Notes: generated by a model from the letters alone, not told the origin. 64,000 nucleotides of DNA from Maribacter sp. HTCC2170 (GCF_000153165.2 NC_014472.1:124001-188000); one strand, 5' to 3'; positions 16,605 to 26,240 are shown, counted from the first letter of the stretch. Numbers and translations: made by a program.

Positions 16605-18233
16605 ATGGGTAAAGGTTTTTTTCAGGTACCAACTGCTATCAATGAGCCTATCAAAAGTTATGCTCCAGACAGTCCGGAAAGAAAGGAAGTATTAGAGCAA
16701 TACAAAACATATTTTAATGGAAAAGTAGATATTCCTTTTTATATTGGAAGTGAGGCAATAAAGACAGGAAATACAAAGCCAATGTCTCCTCCACACGACC
16801 ATAAACATATTGTCGGTCAATATCATTTGGCTGAAAAAGAACATGTTTCAAAGGCTATTAAAAATGCACTTGACTCCAGGGATGCCTGGGCAAATTTATC
16901 ATGGGAACAAAGAGCCGCAATTTTCTTAAAAGCGGCGGAATTGATTGCTGGACCCTATAGGGCAAAAATCAATGCTGCAACGATGATTGCCCAATCAAAA
17001 ACAATACATCAAGCTGAAATAGATGCAGCTTGTGAATTCATAGATTTTCTACGTTTTAATGTGGAATACATGTCGCAGATTTATGAAGAACAACCCGATT
17101 CTGCTGAAGGAATTTGGAACCGTGTTGAATACAGGCCATTGGAAGGTTTTGTATATGCAATTACACCTTTCAACTTTACGGCAATTGCAGGTAACTTACC
17201 GGCCAGTGCAGCAATGATGGGTAATGTTGTAGTTTGGAAACCTAGTGATAGTCAAATATTCTCCGCGAAAGTAATTATAGATGTTTTTAAGGAAGCTGGT
17301 CTCCCAGATGGAGTTATCAACGTTGTTTATGGAGACCCCGTAATGATTACCAAAACCGTTTTGGACAGCCCTGATTTTTCTGGCATTCACTTTACAGGGT
17401 CAACCCACGTTTTCAAAGAGTTATGGAAACAGATTGGCACCAACATTCATAATTACAAGACCTATCCTAGGATAGTTGGGGAAACAGGCGGAAAAGATTT
17501 TATTCTTGCACACCCAACCGCAATCACACAGCAAGTCGCTACCGCGATTGAGAGAGGTGCTTTTGAATTTCAAGGGCAAAAATGCAGTGCAGCATCAAGG
17601 GTATATTTACCAAAGTCAAATGCAAAAGAAATTTTGGACTTAGTTAAAAAAGATGTTGCTACATTTAACAAACCTGGCTCTCCAGAAGACATGAGCAACT
17701 TTATTACAGCGGTAATACACGAAGGATCATTTGATAAGCTCACAAAGTATATAGACCAAGCCAAAAATGACAAAAATGCCGAAATCGTTGTTGGTGGTAA
17801 TTATGACAAATCAAAAGGTTATTTTGTTGAACCTACAGTGATATTAACAACAGACCCAAATTACACCACTATGGAAACCGAACTATTTGGACCTGTGGTT
17901 ACGGTTTATGTATATGATGATAAAGATTGGTCCGATACATTAAAGTTAATCGATAGCACATCAGAGTATGCTTTAACAGGAGCTGTTTTATCTACTGATC
18001 GATATGCCATAGAAGAAGCAACCAAGGCTTTGCAAAATTGTGCAGGAAACTTCTATATTAATGATAAACCTACTGGCGCTGTTGTTGGTCAGCAACCATT
18101 TGGTGGAGCTCGCGCTTCGGGAACAAACGATAAAGCAGGTTCAGCCCAAAACTTATTAAGATGGGTTTCACCACGATTGATCAAGGAGACATTTGTAACT
18201 CCTGTTGATTATAAATATCCATTCTTAGGATAG
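16605..18233 (+). CDS. pruA: L-glutamate gamma-semialdehyde dehydrogenase
   Basis: The 542-aa enzyme oxidises L-glutamate-gamma-semialdehyde (pyrroline-5-carboxylate) to glutamate with NAD+, the second step of proline catabolism. It belongs to the aldehyde dehydrogenase superfamily: catalytic C327 in FQGQKCSAASR, general base E293 in VGETGGKD, NAD-binding TPFNFTAI and WKPSDSQ, and GSTHVFKELW. Its length suits the eukaryote-like monofunctional P5C dehydrogenase type rather than the bifunctional PutA. No proline dehydrogenase is nearby. The gene appears monocistronic, with its own promoter element and a terminator at 18256. Confidence 0.95.
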   Translation: MGKGFFQVPTAINEPIKSYAPDSPERKEVLEQYKTYFNGKVDIPFYIGSEAIKTGNTKPMSPPHDHKHIVGQYHLAEKEHVSKAIKNALDSRDAWANLSWEQRAAIFLKAAELIAGPYRAKINAATMIAQSKTIHQAEIDAACEFIDFLRFNVEYMSQIYEEQPDSAEGIWNRVEYRPLEGFVYAITPFNFTAIAGNLPASAAMMGNVVVWKPSDSQIFSAKVIIDVFKEAGLPDGVINVVYGDPVMITKTVLDSPDFSGIHFTGSTHVFKELWKQIGTNIHNYKTYPRIVGETGGKDFILAHPTAITQQVATAIERGAFEFQGQKCSAASRVYLPKSNAKEILDLVKKDVATFNKPGSPEDMSNFITAVIHEGSFDKLTKYIDQAKNDKNAEIVVGGNYDKSKGYFVEPTVILTTDPNYTTMETELFGPVVTVYVYDDKDWSDTLKLIDSTSEYALTGAVLSTDRYAIEEATKALQNCAGNFYINDKPTGAVVGQQPFGGARASGTNDKAGSAQNLLRWVSPRLIKETFVTPVDYKYPFLG

Positions 18234-18255
18234 GACAAACACTAATTGTTTACGC

Positions 18256-18289
18256 GCCTGTACTCCTCTAGGAGTGCAGGCTTTTTTTT
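18256..18289 (+). terminator. Terminator after pruA
   Basis: The stem GCCTG-T-ACTCCT pairs with AGGAGT-G-CAGGC (12 bp including a T-G wobble) around a 2-base loop and is followed by eight T. Confidence 0.85.
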
Positions 18290-18467
18290 ATATTTCCATG
18301 AGATCTATAATTATACTATGCATCTGACTATTTTAGTATAAAATGCTCATTTTCAAAAACTTGAGAGCTTCAAATTTGCATTTAATACAATATCTATGTA
18401 AATTTAACGTTAATTAATTGTAAATTTATAGTGATTTACATCTTTTGAAATCTTTCAAAAAACTATT
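18290..18467. other. Intergenic stretch after pruA
   Basis: AT-rich sequence between the pruA terminator and the small reading frame at 18468. It has no gene I can support and no clear TAnnTTTG box. Confidence 0.4.
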
Positions 18468-18599
18468 ATGACTGAAGAAAACAACAACGAAAACACCTCA
18501 ATGACAAGCATGTTCTCTTATCTTAACAGGGTACAAAAATATGTAAAGAAATATGCCGAAAATTGCAGACATTCATTTAATTCAATGTTGAGTATCTAG
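18468..18599 (+). CDS. Putative 43-aa protein
   Basis: A 43-codon frame starts at ATG 18468 (MTEENNNENTSMTSMFSYLN) and stops at 18599. The N-terminal third is acidic and Asn-rich; the rest is basic with aromatic residues and could form an amphipathic helix. It has no signal peptide or membrane helix. It occupies most of the otherwise empty 370-bp space between pruA and the convergent rsmG, ending 4 bp from the rsmG stop. No family is recognised and no clear promoter box is seen, so it may be a chance frame. It is listed because the frame is clean and the spacing would otherwise be unusual for this gene-dense region. Confidence 0.4.
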   Translation: MTEENNNENTSMTSMFSYLNRVQKYVKKYAENCRHSFNSMLSI

Positions 18600-18603
18600 G
18601 AAT

Positions 18604-19239
18604 TTATCCTTTATATTTCAAAGGTAAATACACGACTTTTTTCGTTTCAAAAAAGTCCTCCGTGAAATAGGCGGGCAAGTCATATGTCTGCGCATTTTTA
18701 TAGTCTTTAAGTTCTTCCGACAAATCCCCTCCTTTTAGGTAAAGTATTCCATTTCTTCTATCATGAACTGATTCTTTCTTTATTTTTCCTTTTACCCAAT
18801 GCACAAATGTTGGCATTGCGGCCACCGCCCTACTTACAATAAAATCGTATCGGCCATTAACCTCCTCAACCCTACTATTGATTGAGGTTACATTTTCAAT
18901 TCCCAGGCCTTCAACAACCTCTTGGACCACCTTTACTTTTTTACCAATAGAATCTACAAGTGTAAAATCAGCTTCCGGAAACAATATGGCCAAAGGTATA
19001 CCTGGAAATCCCCCTCCAGTTCCAACATCCAATATTGAAGCACCAGGTTTAAACTCCTGAATTTTGGCGATTCCAAGTGAATGCAAGACATGTCGCAAGT
19101 ACAACTCATCAATATCTTTTCGGGATACTACATTAATTTTCAGATTCCAGTCCTTGTAAAGCTCTTCTAAACGAATAAACTGGGTTTTTTGGGCTTCAGA
19201 TAAATTGGGAAAATATTTAAATACTAATTCAGCTTTCAT
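18604..19239 (-). CDS. rsmG: 16S rRNA (guanine(527)-N(7))-methyltransferase RsmG
   Basis: RsmG (GidB) methylates N7 of G527 in 16S rRNA; its loss gives low-level streptomycin resistance in other bacteria. The product is 211 aa from the ATG at 19239 (MKAELVFKYFPNLSEAQ), the usual start; upstream in-frame codons include the promoter box. The SAM-binding motif I is ILDVGTGGGFPGIPLAI, followed by FTLVDSIGKK and VSRAVAAMPTF, all typical. It is transcribed alone on the minus strand and is divergent from the desaturase gene. Confidence 0.95.
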   Translation of the reverse strand: MKAELVFKYFPNLSEAQKTQFIRLEELYKDWNLKINVVSRKDIDELYLRHVLHSLGIAKIQEFKPGASILDVGTGGGFPGIPLAILFPEADFTLVDSIGKKVKVVQEVVEGLGIENVTSINSRVEEVNGRYDFIVSRAVAAMPTFVHWVKGKIKKESVHDRRNGILYLKGGDLSEELKDYKNAQTYDLPAYFTEDFFETKKVVYLPLKYKG

Positions 19240-19257
19240 TCTTACCTTTGTATTTGG

Positions 19258-19265
19258 CAAAAATA
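19258..19265 (-). promoter_or_regulatory. Candidate -7 element of rsmG
   Basis: On the minus strand it reads TATTTTTG (TAnnTTTG), ending 18 bp before the rsmG ATG. No well-placed TTG is seen. Confidence 0.4.
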
Positions 19266-19358
19266 GCATATTCGAAATCAATTATGTTTATTCACTAAAT
19301 GCAGGCTTGACCATAAAGGACAGAAGTTATTGCCGTATATTTACAAAAATTTTATAAG

Positions 19359-20459
19359 ATGGAAACCAAACCCATAAGATTTTCTAGAAAAGATTCGACC
19401 CAGTTTTTTAAGACCTTGAATAAACGGGTGAATAATTATTTCAAAGAAAATCACAAAGAAAAAACTGGAGACTGGCGATTGCATTTGAAAACAATAGTAA
19501 TGTTTGCTCTTTTCCTAACTCCTTATTTTTTGATCTTAACCCTTGGTCTTCCTAATTGGGCCAATCTATTATTAACCATAGTCATGGGTGTGGGTATGGC
19601 GGGAGTTGGTATGAATGTAATGCATGATGGAAATCATGGTTCATATTCCTCAAGAAAATGGATCAATAAGATAATGGGCGGTAGTATTTATATTCTTGCT
19701 GGAAATGTTTACAACTGGCAAGTTCAACACAACGTTCTACATCATACCTATACCAATATTCATAATCATGATGAAGATTTGGAAGCAGGTCGGATTTTAC
19801 GCTTTTCAAAGCATGCTGAATGGAGAAAACATCATAAATTTCAACATTTTTACTCCATTTTCCTATATGGACTCTTAACATTCAACTGGGCAATTACCAC
19901 TGATTTTCAACAAATGTACCGGTATATGAAAAGGAAACTGTCTTTTGGTAAATTCCCAAATCCTGTTGTTAATTGGAGTACGTTGGTCATCACCAAAACA
20001 CTCTATGTTACGATCTGGATTGTTTTGCCAATGCTTATTTTAGATATTGCCTGGTGGAAGATTCTATTAGGATTTTTCATAATGCATTATGTCGCCGGAG
20101 TAATTTTAAGTGTTGTTTTTCAATTGGCACATGTAGTAGATGAAGCAGATACCCCTTTGCCAGATGAGAATGGTACGATGAAAAACACATGGGCGATTCA
20201 CCAATTATTTACCACTGTAAATTTTGGCACTAAAAACAAGATTGTAAATTGGTTTACGGGAGGATTGAACCATCAGGTTGAACATCACATTTTTCCCAAC
20301 ATTAGTCATGTTCATTACACAAAAATTTCCAAAATTGTTAAACAAACTGCGAAGGAGTTTAATTTGCCTTATAATGAATATAAAACTACTAGAAAAGCTA
20401 TAATTTCGCATTTTAAACATTTAAAGGAATTAGGCAAAAGACCTGCCTTACAATATTAG
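19359..20459 (+). CDS. Acyl-CoA/acyl-lipid fatty acid desaturase
   Basis: This is a 366-aa membrane-bound di-iron desaturase that introduces a double bond into fatty acyl chains. The three histidine boxes are complete: H89-D-x2-H93, H124-x3-H128-H129, and Q306-V-E-H309-H310. The Gln-initiated third box places it with the front-end or linoleoyl-CoA-desaturase-like group, although no cytochrome b5 domain is fused. Hydrophobic segments lie at about residues 45-85 and 205-245. It is followed after 16 bp by an aminotransferase gene, probably in the same transcript. Regiospecificity cannot be inferred. Confidence 0.9.
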   Translation: METKPIRFSRKDSTQFFKTLNKRVNNYFKENHKEKTGDWRLHLKTIVMFALFLTPYFLILTLGLPNWANLLLTIVMGVGMAGVGMNVMHDGNHGSYSSRKWINKIMGGSIYILAGNVYNWQVQHNVLHHTYTNIHNHDEDLEAGRILRFSKHAEWRKHHKFQHFYSIFLYGLLTFNWAITTDFQQMYRYMKRKLSFGKFPNPVVNWSTLVITKTLYVTIWIVLPMLILDIAWWKILLGFFIMHYVAGVILSVVFQLAHVVDEADTPLPDENGTMKNTWAIHQLFTTVNFGTKNKIVNWFTGGLNHQVEHHIFPNISHVHYTKISKIVKQTAKEFNLPYNEYKTTRKAIISHFKHLKELGKRPALQY

Positions 20460-20475
20460 AAATTCTACTATTAAA

Positions 20476-21663
20476 ATGAGCAACCAACTATCGGATAGGA
20501 TAAACAGCGTAACTCCTTCCGCAACCCTTGAAATGGCTGCAAAGGCCAGAGAATTAAGAGCTTCAGGAAAAGACATTATAGGATTAAGTTTGGGGGAACC
20601 AGACTTTAAAGTACCTGATTACATAAAAAACGCTGCAGTTGATGCCGTAAATGAAGGATACAATTCCTATACTCCAGTTGATGGTTATGTAGAGTTGAAA
20701 GACGCCATTATCACAAAATTCAAGAGAGATAACAATCTCAATTACGAACCAACACAAATCGTTGTTTCAACCGGGGCTAAACAAGCGCTTTATAATGTAG
20801 CCCAGGTATGTCTCAATAAAGGTGATGAAGTTATATTGCCTTGCCCATATTGGGTAAGTTATAGCGATATAGTAAAATTAGCTGATGGGGTGCCAGTAGA
20901 AGTGCCAACATCGTTGGAAAATGATTTTAAAATGACAGCTGAACAATTAGAAGCTGCCATAACGCCAAACACCAAAATGCTATGGTATAGCTCTCCTTGT
21001 AATCCAAGTGGTTCTATTTATAGCAAAGAAGAATTAAGGGAATTAGCCGATGTTCTTCAGAAATATCCTCAGATTATTGTTGTTAGCGATGAAATTTACG
21101 AACATATAAACTATGGGGTTACAGAACACGCTTCAATGGCAGAATTTGAAGATATGTTCGATCGTACTGTTACAGTAAATGGTGTGGCAAAGGCTTTTGC
21201 AATGACAGGTTGGAGAATCGGTTATATTGGAGCACCTGCTTATATCGCAAGAGCTACGAATAAATTACAAGGACAGGTAACCAGTGGTGCCAACTGTATA
21301 GCTCAAAGAGCTGTGATTACCGCATTATTGGAATCACCAGCCCGTATTGAATTTATGGTTAAAGAATTTAAAGGGCGTAGAAAGCTTATTCTTGAATTAC
21401 TTAACGATATTGAAGGGTTTACCTGCAACGAACCTGAAGGGGCATTCTACGTATTCCCGGATGTAAAAGCATTCTTTGGGAGGACTGTTAAAGGCAAAGA
21501 AATTAAAAATGCATCTGATTTTGCAATGTATTTACTCGAAGAAGCCAACGTTGCTACCGTAACAGGAGATGCTTTTGGAAATGGCAATTGTATTCGAATT
21601 TCTTATGCGGCCTCAGAGAATGACATACGAGAAGCAATTGCTAGAATAAAAGCTGTTTTATAA
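20476..21663 (+). CDS. Pyridoxal phosphate-dependent aspartate aminotransferase
   Basis: A 395-aa class I aminotransferase of the Ib (thermophile/Bacillus AspC-like) group, interconverting aspartate and oxaloacetate with 2-oxoglutarate. PLP is bound by K239 in the segment NGVAKAFAMTGWRIGY; other motifs are SLGEPDF, STGAKQALY, SPCNPSGS and SDEIYEH. The C-terminus carries RISYAASEND, holding the conserved substrate-binding Arg. It lies 16 bp after the desaturase and ends at a terminator shared with the convergent trkH. Prephenate aminotransferase activity is known in this subfamily and cannot be excluded. Confidence 0.92.
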   Translation: MSNQLSDRINSVTPSATLEMAAKARELRASGKDIIGLSLGEPDFKVPDYIKNAAVDAVNEGYNSYTPVDGYVELKDAIITKFKRDNNLNYEPTQIVVSTGAKQALYNVAQVCLNKGDEVILPCPYWVSYSDIVKLADGVPVEVPTSLENDFKMTAEQLEAAITPNTKMLWYSSPCNPSGSIYSKEELRELADVLQKYPQIIVVSDEIYEHINYGVTEHASMAEFEDMFDRTVTVNGVAKAFAMTGWRIGYIGAPAYIARATNKLQGQVTSGANCIAQRAVITALLESPARIEFMVKEFKGRRKLILELLNDIEGFTCNEPEGAFYVFPDVKAFFGRTVKGKEIKNASDFAMYLLEEANVATVTGDAFGNGNCIRISYAASENDIREAIARIKAVL

Positions 21664-21687
21664 AACTTCTACAAGATTATCACTATT

Positions 21688-21713
21688 AAAAACCTGCTTT
21701 CGCAGGTTTTTTT
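21688..21713. terminator. Bidirectional terminator between the aminotransferase and trkH
   Basis: The stem AAAACCTGC/GCAGGTTTT (21689-21697 and 21702-21710) with loop TTTC carries T-runs on both strands. It serves two convergent genes. Confidence 0.85.
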
Positions 21714-21716
21714 CTT

Positions 21717-23207
21717 TTATATATCCTTCCAGAAATAAGGGGTCAAAATAATTAAAACCGTAAAAAGCTCCAACCTCCCAAGAAGCATTAAAAATCCACA
21801 CCACCATTTACCAAGCATTGGTATATCATTAAAATTACTGAGCGGATTTAAACTTCCGAGCGCAGGTCCCACATTGCCCAATGAAGAAGCTGCACCACCA
21901 ATAGCCGATTCAAAGTCGAGACCTAAAAAACTCAACACCATTGAACCAATAATAAAAGAAAGCATATACAGTACAAAGAAGGCAATGATGTTGTACACTA
22001 TATGTTCCTTTACAGTTTTATTATTATACCGTACAGGAATTACCGCATTGGTATGCAATGTTCTTTTGAACTCGAGTAAACCATTTTTAATAATCAAGAG
22101 GTGTCGCATGACCTTGATACCACCGGCAGTTGACCCCGCAGAACCCCCAAGAAAAAACAGTCCAAAAAAGAACACAGTTAAAAAAGGTGTCCAACTACTA
22201 AAATCAGCTGTAACAAAACCGGTGGTGGTCACAACGGCCACTACTTGAAACAATGCATGTCTAAATGAACTTTCCTCTGCACCATTGACCATCGGGTGAT
22301 AATCCGATACCGGGACATTGGCATCAAAATAAATTACCAAAGCAACAACCACTGTAAATAATACCACAAACCCTAAATAAAATTTAAACTCTTCATCTTT
22401 TATAACTTTCTGCACTTTTCCCTTGAAGGCAAAATAGCTTAGAACAAAATTGCTCCCTGCCAGAAACATAAAGAAGATTACTATATACTGAATCAAAGGT
22501 TGATCATTCCAATATGCTAAACTTGCATTTTTTGTAGAAAACCCTCCTGTTGATAAAGTGGCCAAAGAATGATTTACGGCGTCGAAAAAAGACATACCGG
22601 CAAGCTTCAATAACAAGGTTTCAGCTATTGTATATCCAACATAAATATACCAGAGACGTTTGGCTGTGTCTGTGATTCTTGGGTGTAATTTATCAGCACT
22701 TGGGCCTGGAGCTTCTGCAGCGAAAAGTTGCATGCCACCAATTCCCAAAAGAGGTAAAATGGCAATTGCCAGAACAATGATACCCATACCCCCTATCCAA
22801 TGCGTTAAACTACGCCAAAGTAAAATTCCTTCAGGAAGAGATTCAATATCATCTAAAATCGTAGCTCCTGTAGTAGTATAACCCGAAATCGTTTCAAAAA
22901 AAGCATTGGTCACATTGGGTATGGCACCAGAAAACAAATAAGGCAACATTCCTGACAAGGACATTATTATCCAACCAAAAGCTACAATGATGTATCCTTC
23001 TTTTCGTTTTACCTCCTTTTTATGTTCCCTCGTAAAATACATTGAGGAAAGTCCTATGAACATTGAAGTAATTGATGCTATTGTAATATCCAGTGTGGCA
23101 CCATCATCATAAACACCACTTACCACTGCGGCTATGAGCATAAACAGCCCATTAAAGAGCAATAAAAGCCCCATTAAGTGAAATATGATTTTAGAATTCA
23201 AATCCAT
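21717..23207 (-). CDS. trkH: TrkH-family potassium uptake membrane subunit
   Basis: The K+-conducting subunit of a Trk/Ktr uptake system, 496 aa with many membrane helices arranged as four pore-loop repeats. Selectivity-filter-like segments are visible, such as SGYTTTGATI, LSTGGFST, TTTGFVTADF and SSLGNVGPALG. I chose the ATG at 23207 (MDLNSKIIFHLMG) because it lies one base after the trkA stop codon; the in-frame TTG at 23228 would create a 20-bp overlap. The pairing with trkA, which gates the channel, makes a two-gene operon. It ends at a terminator shared with the aminotransferase. Confidence 0.94.
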   Translation of the reverse strand: MDLNSKIIFHLMGLLLLFNGLFMLIAAVVSGVYDDGATLDITIASITSMFIGLSSMYFTREHKKEVKRKEGYIIVAFGWIIMSLSGMLPYLFSGAIPNVTNAFFETISGYTTTGATILDDIESLPEGILLWRSLTHWIGGMGIIVLAIAILPLLGIGGMQLFAAEAPGPSADKLHPRITDTAKRLWYIYVGYTIAETLLLKLAGMSFFDAVNHSLATLSTGGFSTKNASLAYWNDQPLIQYIVIFFMFLAGSNFVLSYFAFKGKVQKVIKDEEFKFYLGFVVLFTVVVALVIYFDANVPVSDYHPMVNGAEESSFRHALFQVVAVVTTTGFVTADFSSWTPFLTVFFFGLFFLGGSAGSTAGGIKVMRHLLIIKNGLLEFKRTLHTNAVIPVRYNNKTVKEHIVYNIIAFFVLYMLSFIIGSMVLSFLGLDFESAIGGAASSLGNVGPALGSLNPLSNFNDIPMLGKWWCGFLMLLGRLELFTVLIILTPYFWKDI

Positions 23208-23208
23208 T

Positions 23209-24558
23209 TTAGAGGAAAAGTTTTTCAATTATCGGAATGGCATTGGGCAAACAACAGACCACTACCCTATCCCCTGCTTTTATCTCAAAACCACCCAAGG
23301 CAATAATTCCCTTCCCATTTCTTACCACACCACCAATAGTTGCAGTTTTCGGAATATCGAGCTCCCTTATAATAGAACCTGTGACCTTAGATTTTGGTTT
23401 AACCACAAATTCCAAAATTTCGGCATTGATATTATTCAAACGCATTAAGGCAACCACTTCTCCTTTTCTTATGTATTTGAAAATGTTGTTGGCGGCCAAA
23501 AGTTTTTTATTGATTAACGTATCAATTCCTATGGAATGGGATAGTTGAAAGTAATCCATATTTTCAACCAGTGCTATGGTCTTCTTAATATGTTTTGATT
23601 TCGCAACTAAACAAGACATTATATTGGTTTCAGAATTCCCTGTAACGGCAATAAAGGCATCCATAGAATCCAGGCTTTCCTCTTCAAGAAGTTCAACATT
23701 TCTTCCGTCTCCATTAATAACCAAGGCATTTGGAAGTTCATCTGCAAGGTCAAAAGCTTTTTCCTTATTTTTTTCAATAAGCTTTACGTTGAATTTTTTT
23801 GTGCAAAGATCTCGTGCCGATTTGAAGCCAACTTTACTTCCTCCCAAAATCATTACATTCTTGATATCCTCTTTCTTCTTATCGGTAAGTTTATATAACT
23901 CATCAACCCCTTCTGGCGTTATGATAAAATAAACTTGATCACCTTCTTTAAAAACAGTATCTCCCCTCGGTATAACCGTAAATTGAGTTCCAGTTCTTTG
24001 AAGGGCAATAGGCATAAAATGAAGCTCGGGGAATATCATTGCCGCTTCTTTCACCATTTTCCCAACAAAAGGTGCACTTTTCTGTAGTGAAACCCCTACC
24101 ATTATCAATTTACCATCCTCAAATTCATAGGTGTCATTGAAGGCAGATTTGTTCAAAAGCATCCGAATTTCTTCCGCAGCCAACTCCTCTGGTGAAATCA
24201 ATTCATCAATTCCCAATTCAGAAAATCTAATACGCTCTTTATGTTCAATAAATTCAGTATTTGAAATCCTTGCGATGGTACGTTTACATCCCAATTGTTT
24301 GGCAAGCATACAAAAAGTGATGTTGGTTGTCTGGGATGATGTTACTCCAATCACCAACGAGCAATCCTTTACTTGAGCATCTTCCAATATTGATATTGAA
24401 GTAGCATCCCCTCGGAGAACCCTAATATCCAAATGATTGTCCGCATACATTAAACTCTCCTTATCGGTGTCGATAAGGGTAATATCCTGAGATTCGTAGG
24501 AGAGAAGTTTTGCCAAGTGAAATCCTACTTCACCTGCACCGGCAATAATAATTTTCAT
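23209..24558 (-). CDS. trkA: Trk system potassium transporter regulatory subunit TrkA
   Basis: The 449-aa cytoplasmic protein has two RCK (TrkA-N plus TrkA-C) halves. The first nucleotide-binding motif is MKIIIAGAGEVGFHLAK at the N-terminus with LIDTDKE; the second is NVMILGGSKVGFKSA near residue 232. Each is followed by a TrkA-C domain, including the final segment ending in CCLPNAIPIIEKLFL. NAD(H) or ATP binding to these domains controls TrkH conductance. It is the first gene of the trkAH pair; the 253-bp region upstream is shared with the divergent ubiE and includes a good minus-strand promoter at 24686-24713. Confidence 0.95.
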   Translation of the reverse strand: MKIIIAGAGEVGFHLAKLLSYESQDITLIDTDKESLMYADNHLDIRVLRGDATSISILEDAQVKDCSLVIGVTSSQTTNITFCMLAKQLGCKRTIARISNTEFIEHKERIRFSELGIDELISPEELAAEEIRMLLNKSAFNDTYEFEDGKLIMVGVSLQKSAPFVGKMVKEAAMIFPELHFMPIALQRTGTQFTVIPRGDTVFKEGDQVYFIITPEGVDELYKLTDKKKEDIKNVMILGGSKVGFKSARDLCTKKFNVKLIEKNKEKAFDLADELPNALVINGDGRNVELLEEESLDSMDAFIAVTGNSETNIMSCLVAKSKHIKKTIALVENMDYFQLSHSIGIDTLINKKLLAANNIFKYIRKGEVVALMRLNNINAEILEFVVKPKSKVTGSIIRELDIPKTATIGGVVRNGKGIIALGGFEIKAGDRVVVCCLPNAIPIIEKLFL

Positions 24559-24685
24559 CTATTATGATTGTTGTATTCAACACTAAGTACATTACGCCTT
24601 AATGGTTTTTCTGAAAGAGAATCCTTTAAAGGAAAATTGGCTAAATCACAGCTCATTCCAAAGCAAGTTTGCAGTATTTGCGACA

Positions 24686-24713
24686 CAAAATTACACAATT
24701 TATTCGGGTTCAA
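24686..24713 (-). promoter_or_regulatory. Promoter of trkAH
   Basis: Read on the minus strand, TTG (24713-24711), a 17-bp spacer and TAATTTTG (24693-24686) fit TTG/TAnnTTTG. It lies about 128 bp upstream of the trkA ATG, leaving a long leader in which nothing else is recognised. Confidence 0.5.
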
Positions 24714-24789
24714 CTTTGAATGTCTTTCTTATTGAATCCTAATTGCTCGCTTTGTTAACGAAATAAATGTATAGCTTATTGCTAAATTG

Positions 24790-24797
24790 TATCTTTG
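24790..24797 (+). promoter_or_regulatory. Candidate -7 element of ubiE-porT
   Basis: TATCTTTG, a perfect TAnnTTTG match, ends 14 bp before the ATG at 24812. No TTG at 17-23 bp is evident. Confidence 0.5.
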
Positions 24798-24811
24798 CCG
24801 AAATTTATTGA

Positions 24812-25540
24812 ATGTCAGAGAAAGTAACTCCATATCAAGATTCAGACCTCGGGAAAAAAGAGCAGGTTACGCAAATGTTCGATAACATTTCAGGAAATTA
24901 TGATGGCCTGAACAGGGTTATCTCTTTTGGAATTGATGTTAAATGGCGAAAAAGAGTAGTTTCAATCCTCAAAAAAAAGAAGCCAGTCAATATTCTTGAT
25001 ATTGCCACCGGAACCGGTGATTTGGCCATAAACCTAGTTAAAACAGGCGCTACAAATATCGTCGGTTTGGATATTTCTCCGGGAATGCTTGAAGTTGGCA
25101 AAAAGAAAGTTGCTCAAAAAAATTTAGGACAAACAATTGAAATGGTTGAAGGCGATAGTGAAAATCTTCCGTTTCCTGATAACTCCTTCGATGCAGTCAC
25201 TGTTGCTTTTGGAGTTCGTAATTTTGAAACATTGGAAAAAGGCCTTTCCGAAATCCGTAGAGTGTTGAAACCTAGTGGCACATTTGTCGTTTTAGAAACC
25301 TCGGTTCCTACAAAAACGCCATTTAAACAAGGTTATCACTTTTATACTAAAAACGTACTTCCTAGAATAGGAAAAATATTCTCGAAAGACAATTCGGCCT
25401 ATGCCTATTTGAGTGAATCTGCATCGGTTTTTCCTCATGGCGAGAAGTTCAACAATATTTTAAGAAAAATCGGGTTTATAGATGTAGTGAATAAACCGCA
25501 AACCTTTGGGGTTGCTTCTATTTATGTAGCTACAAAATAA
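24812..25540 (+). CDS. ubiE: Demethylmenaquinone methyltransferase (UbiE/MenG)
   Basis: The 242-aa enzyme performs the last step of menaquinone synthesis, C-methylation of demethylmenaquinone with SAM. Motif I is [13 protein letters not shown] (about residues 61-73), followed by [35 protein letters not shown] and the C-terminal [10 protein letters not shown]. In Bacteroidota menaquinone is the main quinone, so menG would be the more apt name. The product supplies the quinone pool used by the Na+-NQR encoded earlier in the window. porT follows after 4 bp, a pairing I recall from other Flavobacteriia. Confidence 0.95.
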   Translation: MSEKVTPYQDSDLGKKEQVTQMFDNISGNYDGLNRVISFGIDVKWRKRVVSILKKKKPVNILDIATGTGDLAINLVKTGATNIVGLDISPGMLEVGKKKVAQKNLGQTIEMVEGDSENLPFPDNSFDAVTVAFGVRNFETLEKGLSEIRRVLKPSGTFVVLETSVPTKTPFKQGYHFYTKNVLPRIGKIFSKDNSAYAYLSESASVFPHGEKFNNILRKIGFIDVVNKPQTFGVASIYVATK

Positions 25541-25544
25541 GCAT

Positions 25545-26240
25545 ATGAAACATTACCTTCTTATCTTAATTGGGCTGGTATTCCTAAGCCAACCAGTTAT
25601 GGCCCAATTTAACGAAAAACCTGTCTTGAACAAAGAAAATGAGGACAAGGCCTTTTTGAACTGGGGGTATTTTCTTGGTTTTAATCAATATGATTTTAAG
25701 TTTGATTACAAGAATGATACTAAAGACATTCTTGTCAACAAATCATTGGGGTTCAATGTTGGCCTAATTGGCGAAATGCGAATCAATGAATTCCTTGATG
25801 CTCGTTTAGAGCCTGGTCTTTTGTACAATTCGAGGGAATTGGGATTTCCTGGATTTCTTGAGGAAAAAGATGCCATAAGAGAAGTAAAGTCAACGTATAT
25901 TAATTTTCCCGTTCTTCTTAAAGTAAGTACAAGGCGATTTGCAAATTGGAAACCCTTTCTTATTGGAGGTGCATCTACGTCTCTAAATCTTGGAAGTAAC
26001 GAAACTAGCTTAGACGATAATTCTGGCGGTACTTTTCGAATGAAAAAATGGGTCTACAACTACGAATTAGGTTTTGGGATAGACTTTTATTTACAATATT
26101 TCAAGTTCACTCCTTCTATTCGCGGAGTATTTGCCATTAGTGATGAATTAGTGCCGGACAATGACCCGAACAGCCCATGGACAGGAAATATTGCAGCCAT
26201 GCGCACTAGAGGGCTTTTTGTTAACTTCACATTTGAATAA
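25545..26240 (+). CDS. porT: Type IX secretion / gliding protein PorT (SprT)
   Basis: A 231-aa outer-membrane beta-barrel protein with a cleavable signal peptide (residues 1-20, ending PVMA). The barrel-like sequence alternates hydrophobic and polar residues and ends in phenylalanine-rich RGLFVNFTFE. PorT is required for T9SS protein export and gliding in Porphyromonas and Flavobacterium. Placement immediately after ubiE supports the assignment, as does the early segment WGYFLGFNQYDFKFDY. The gene is convergent with the TrmH-family gene, with only 7 bp between stop codons. Confidence 0.88.
   Translation: MKHYLLILIGLVFLSQPVMAQFNEKPVLNKENEDKAFLNWGYFLGFNQYDFKFDYKNDTKDILVNKSLGFNVGLIGEMRINEFLDARLEPGLLYNSRELGFPGFLEEKDAIREVKSTYINFPVLLKVSTRRFANWKPFLIGGASTSLNLGSNETSLDDNSGGTFRMKKWVYNYELGFGIDFYLQYFKFTPSIRGVFAISDELVPDNDPNSPWTGNIAAMRTRGLFVNFTFE

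Noticed and set aside
23205-23228. TTG start of trkH at 23228, overlapping trkA by 20 bp
   Set aside because: The ATG at 23207, one base after the trkA stop, gives the normal family N-terminus.
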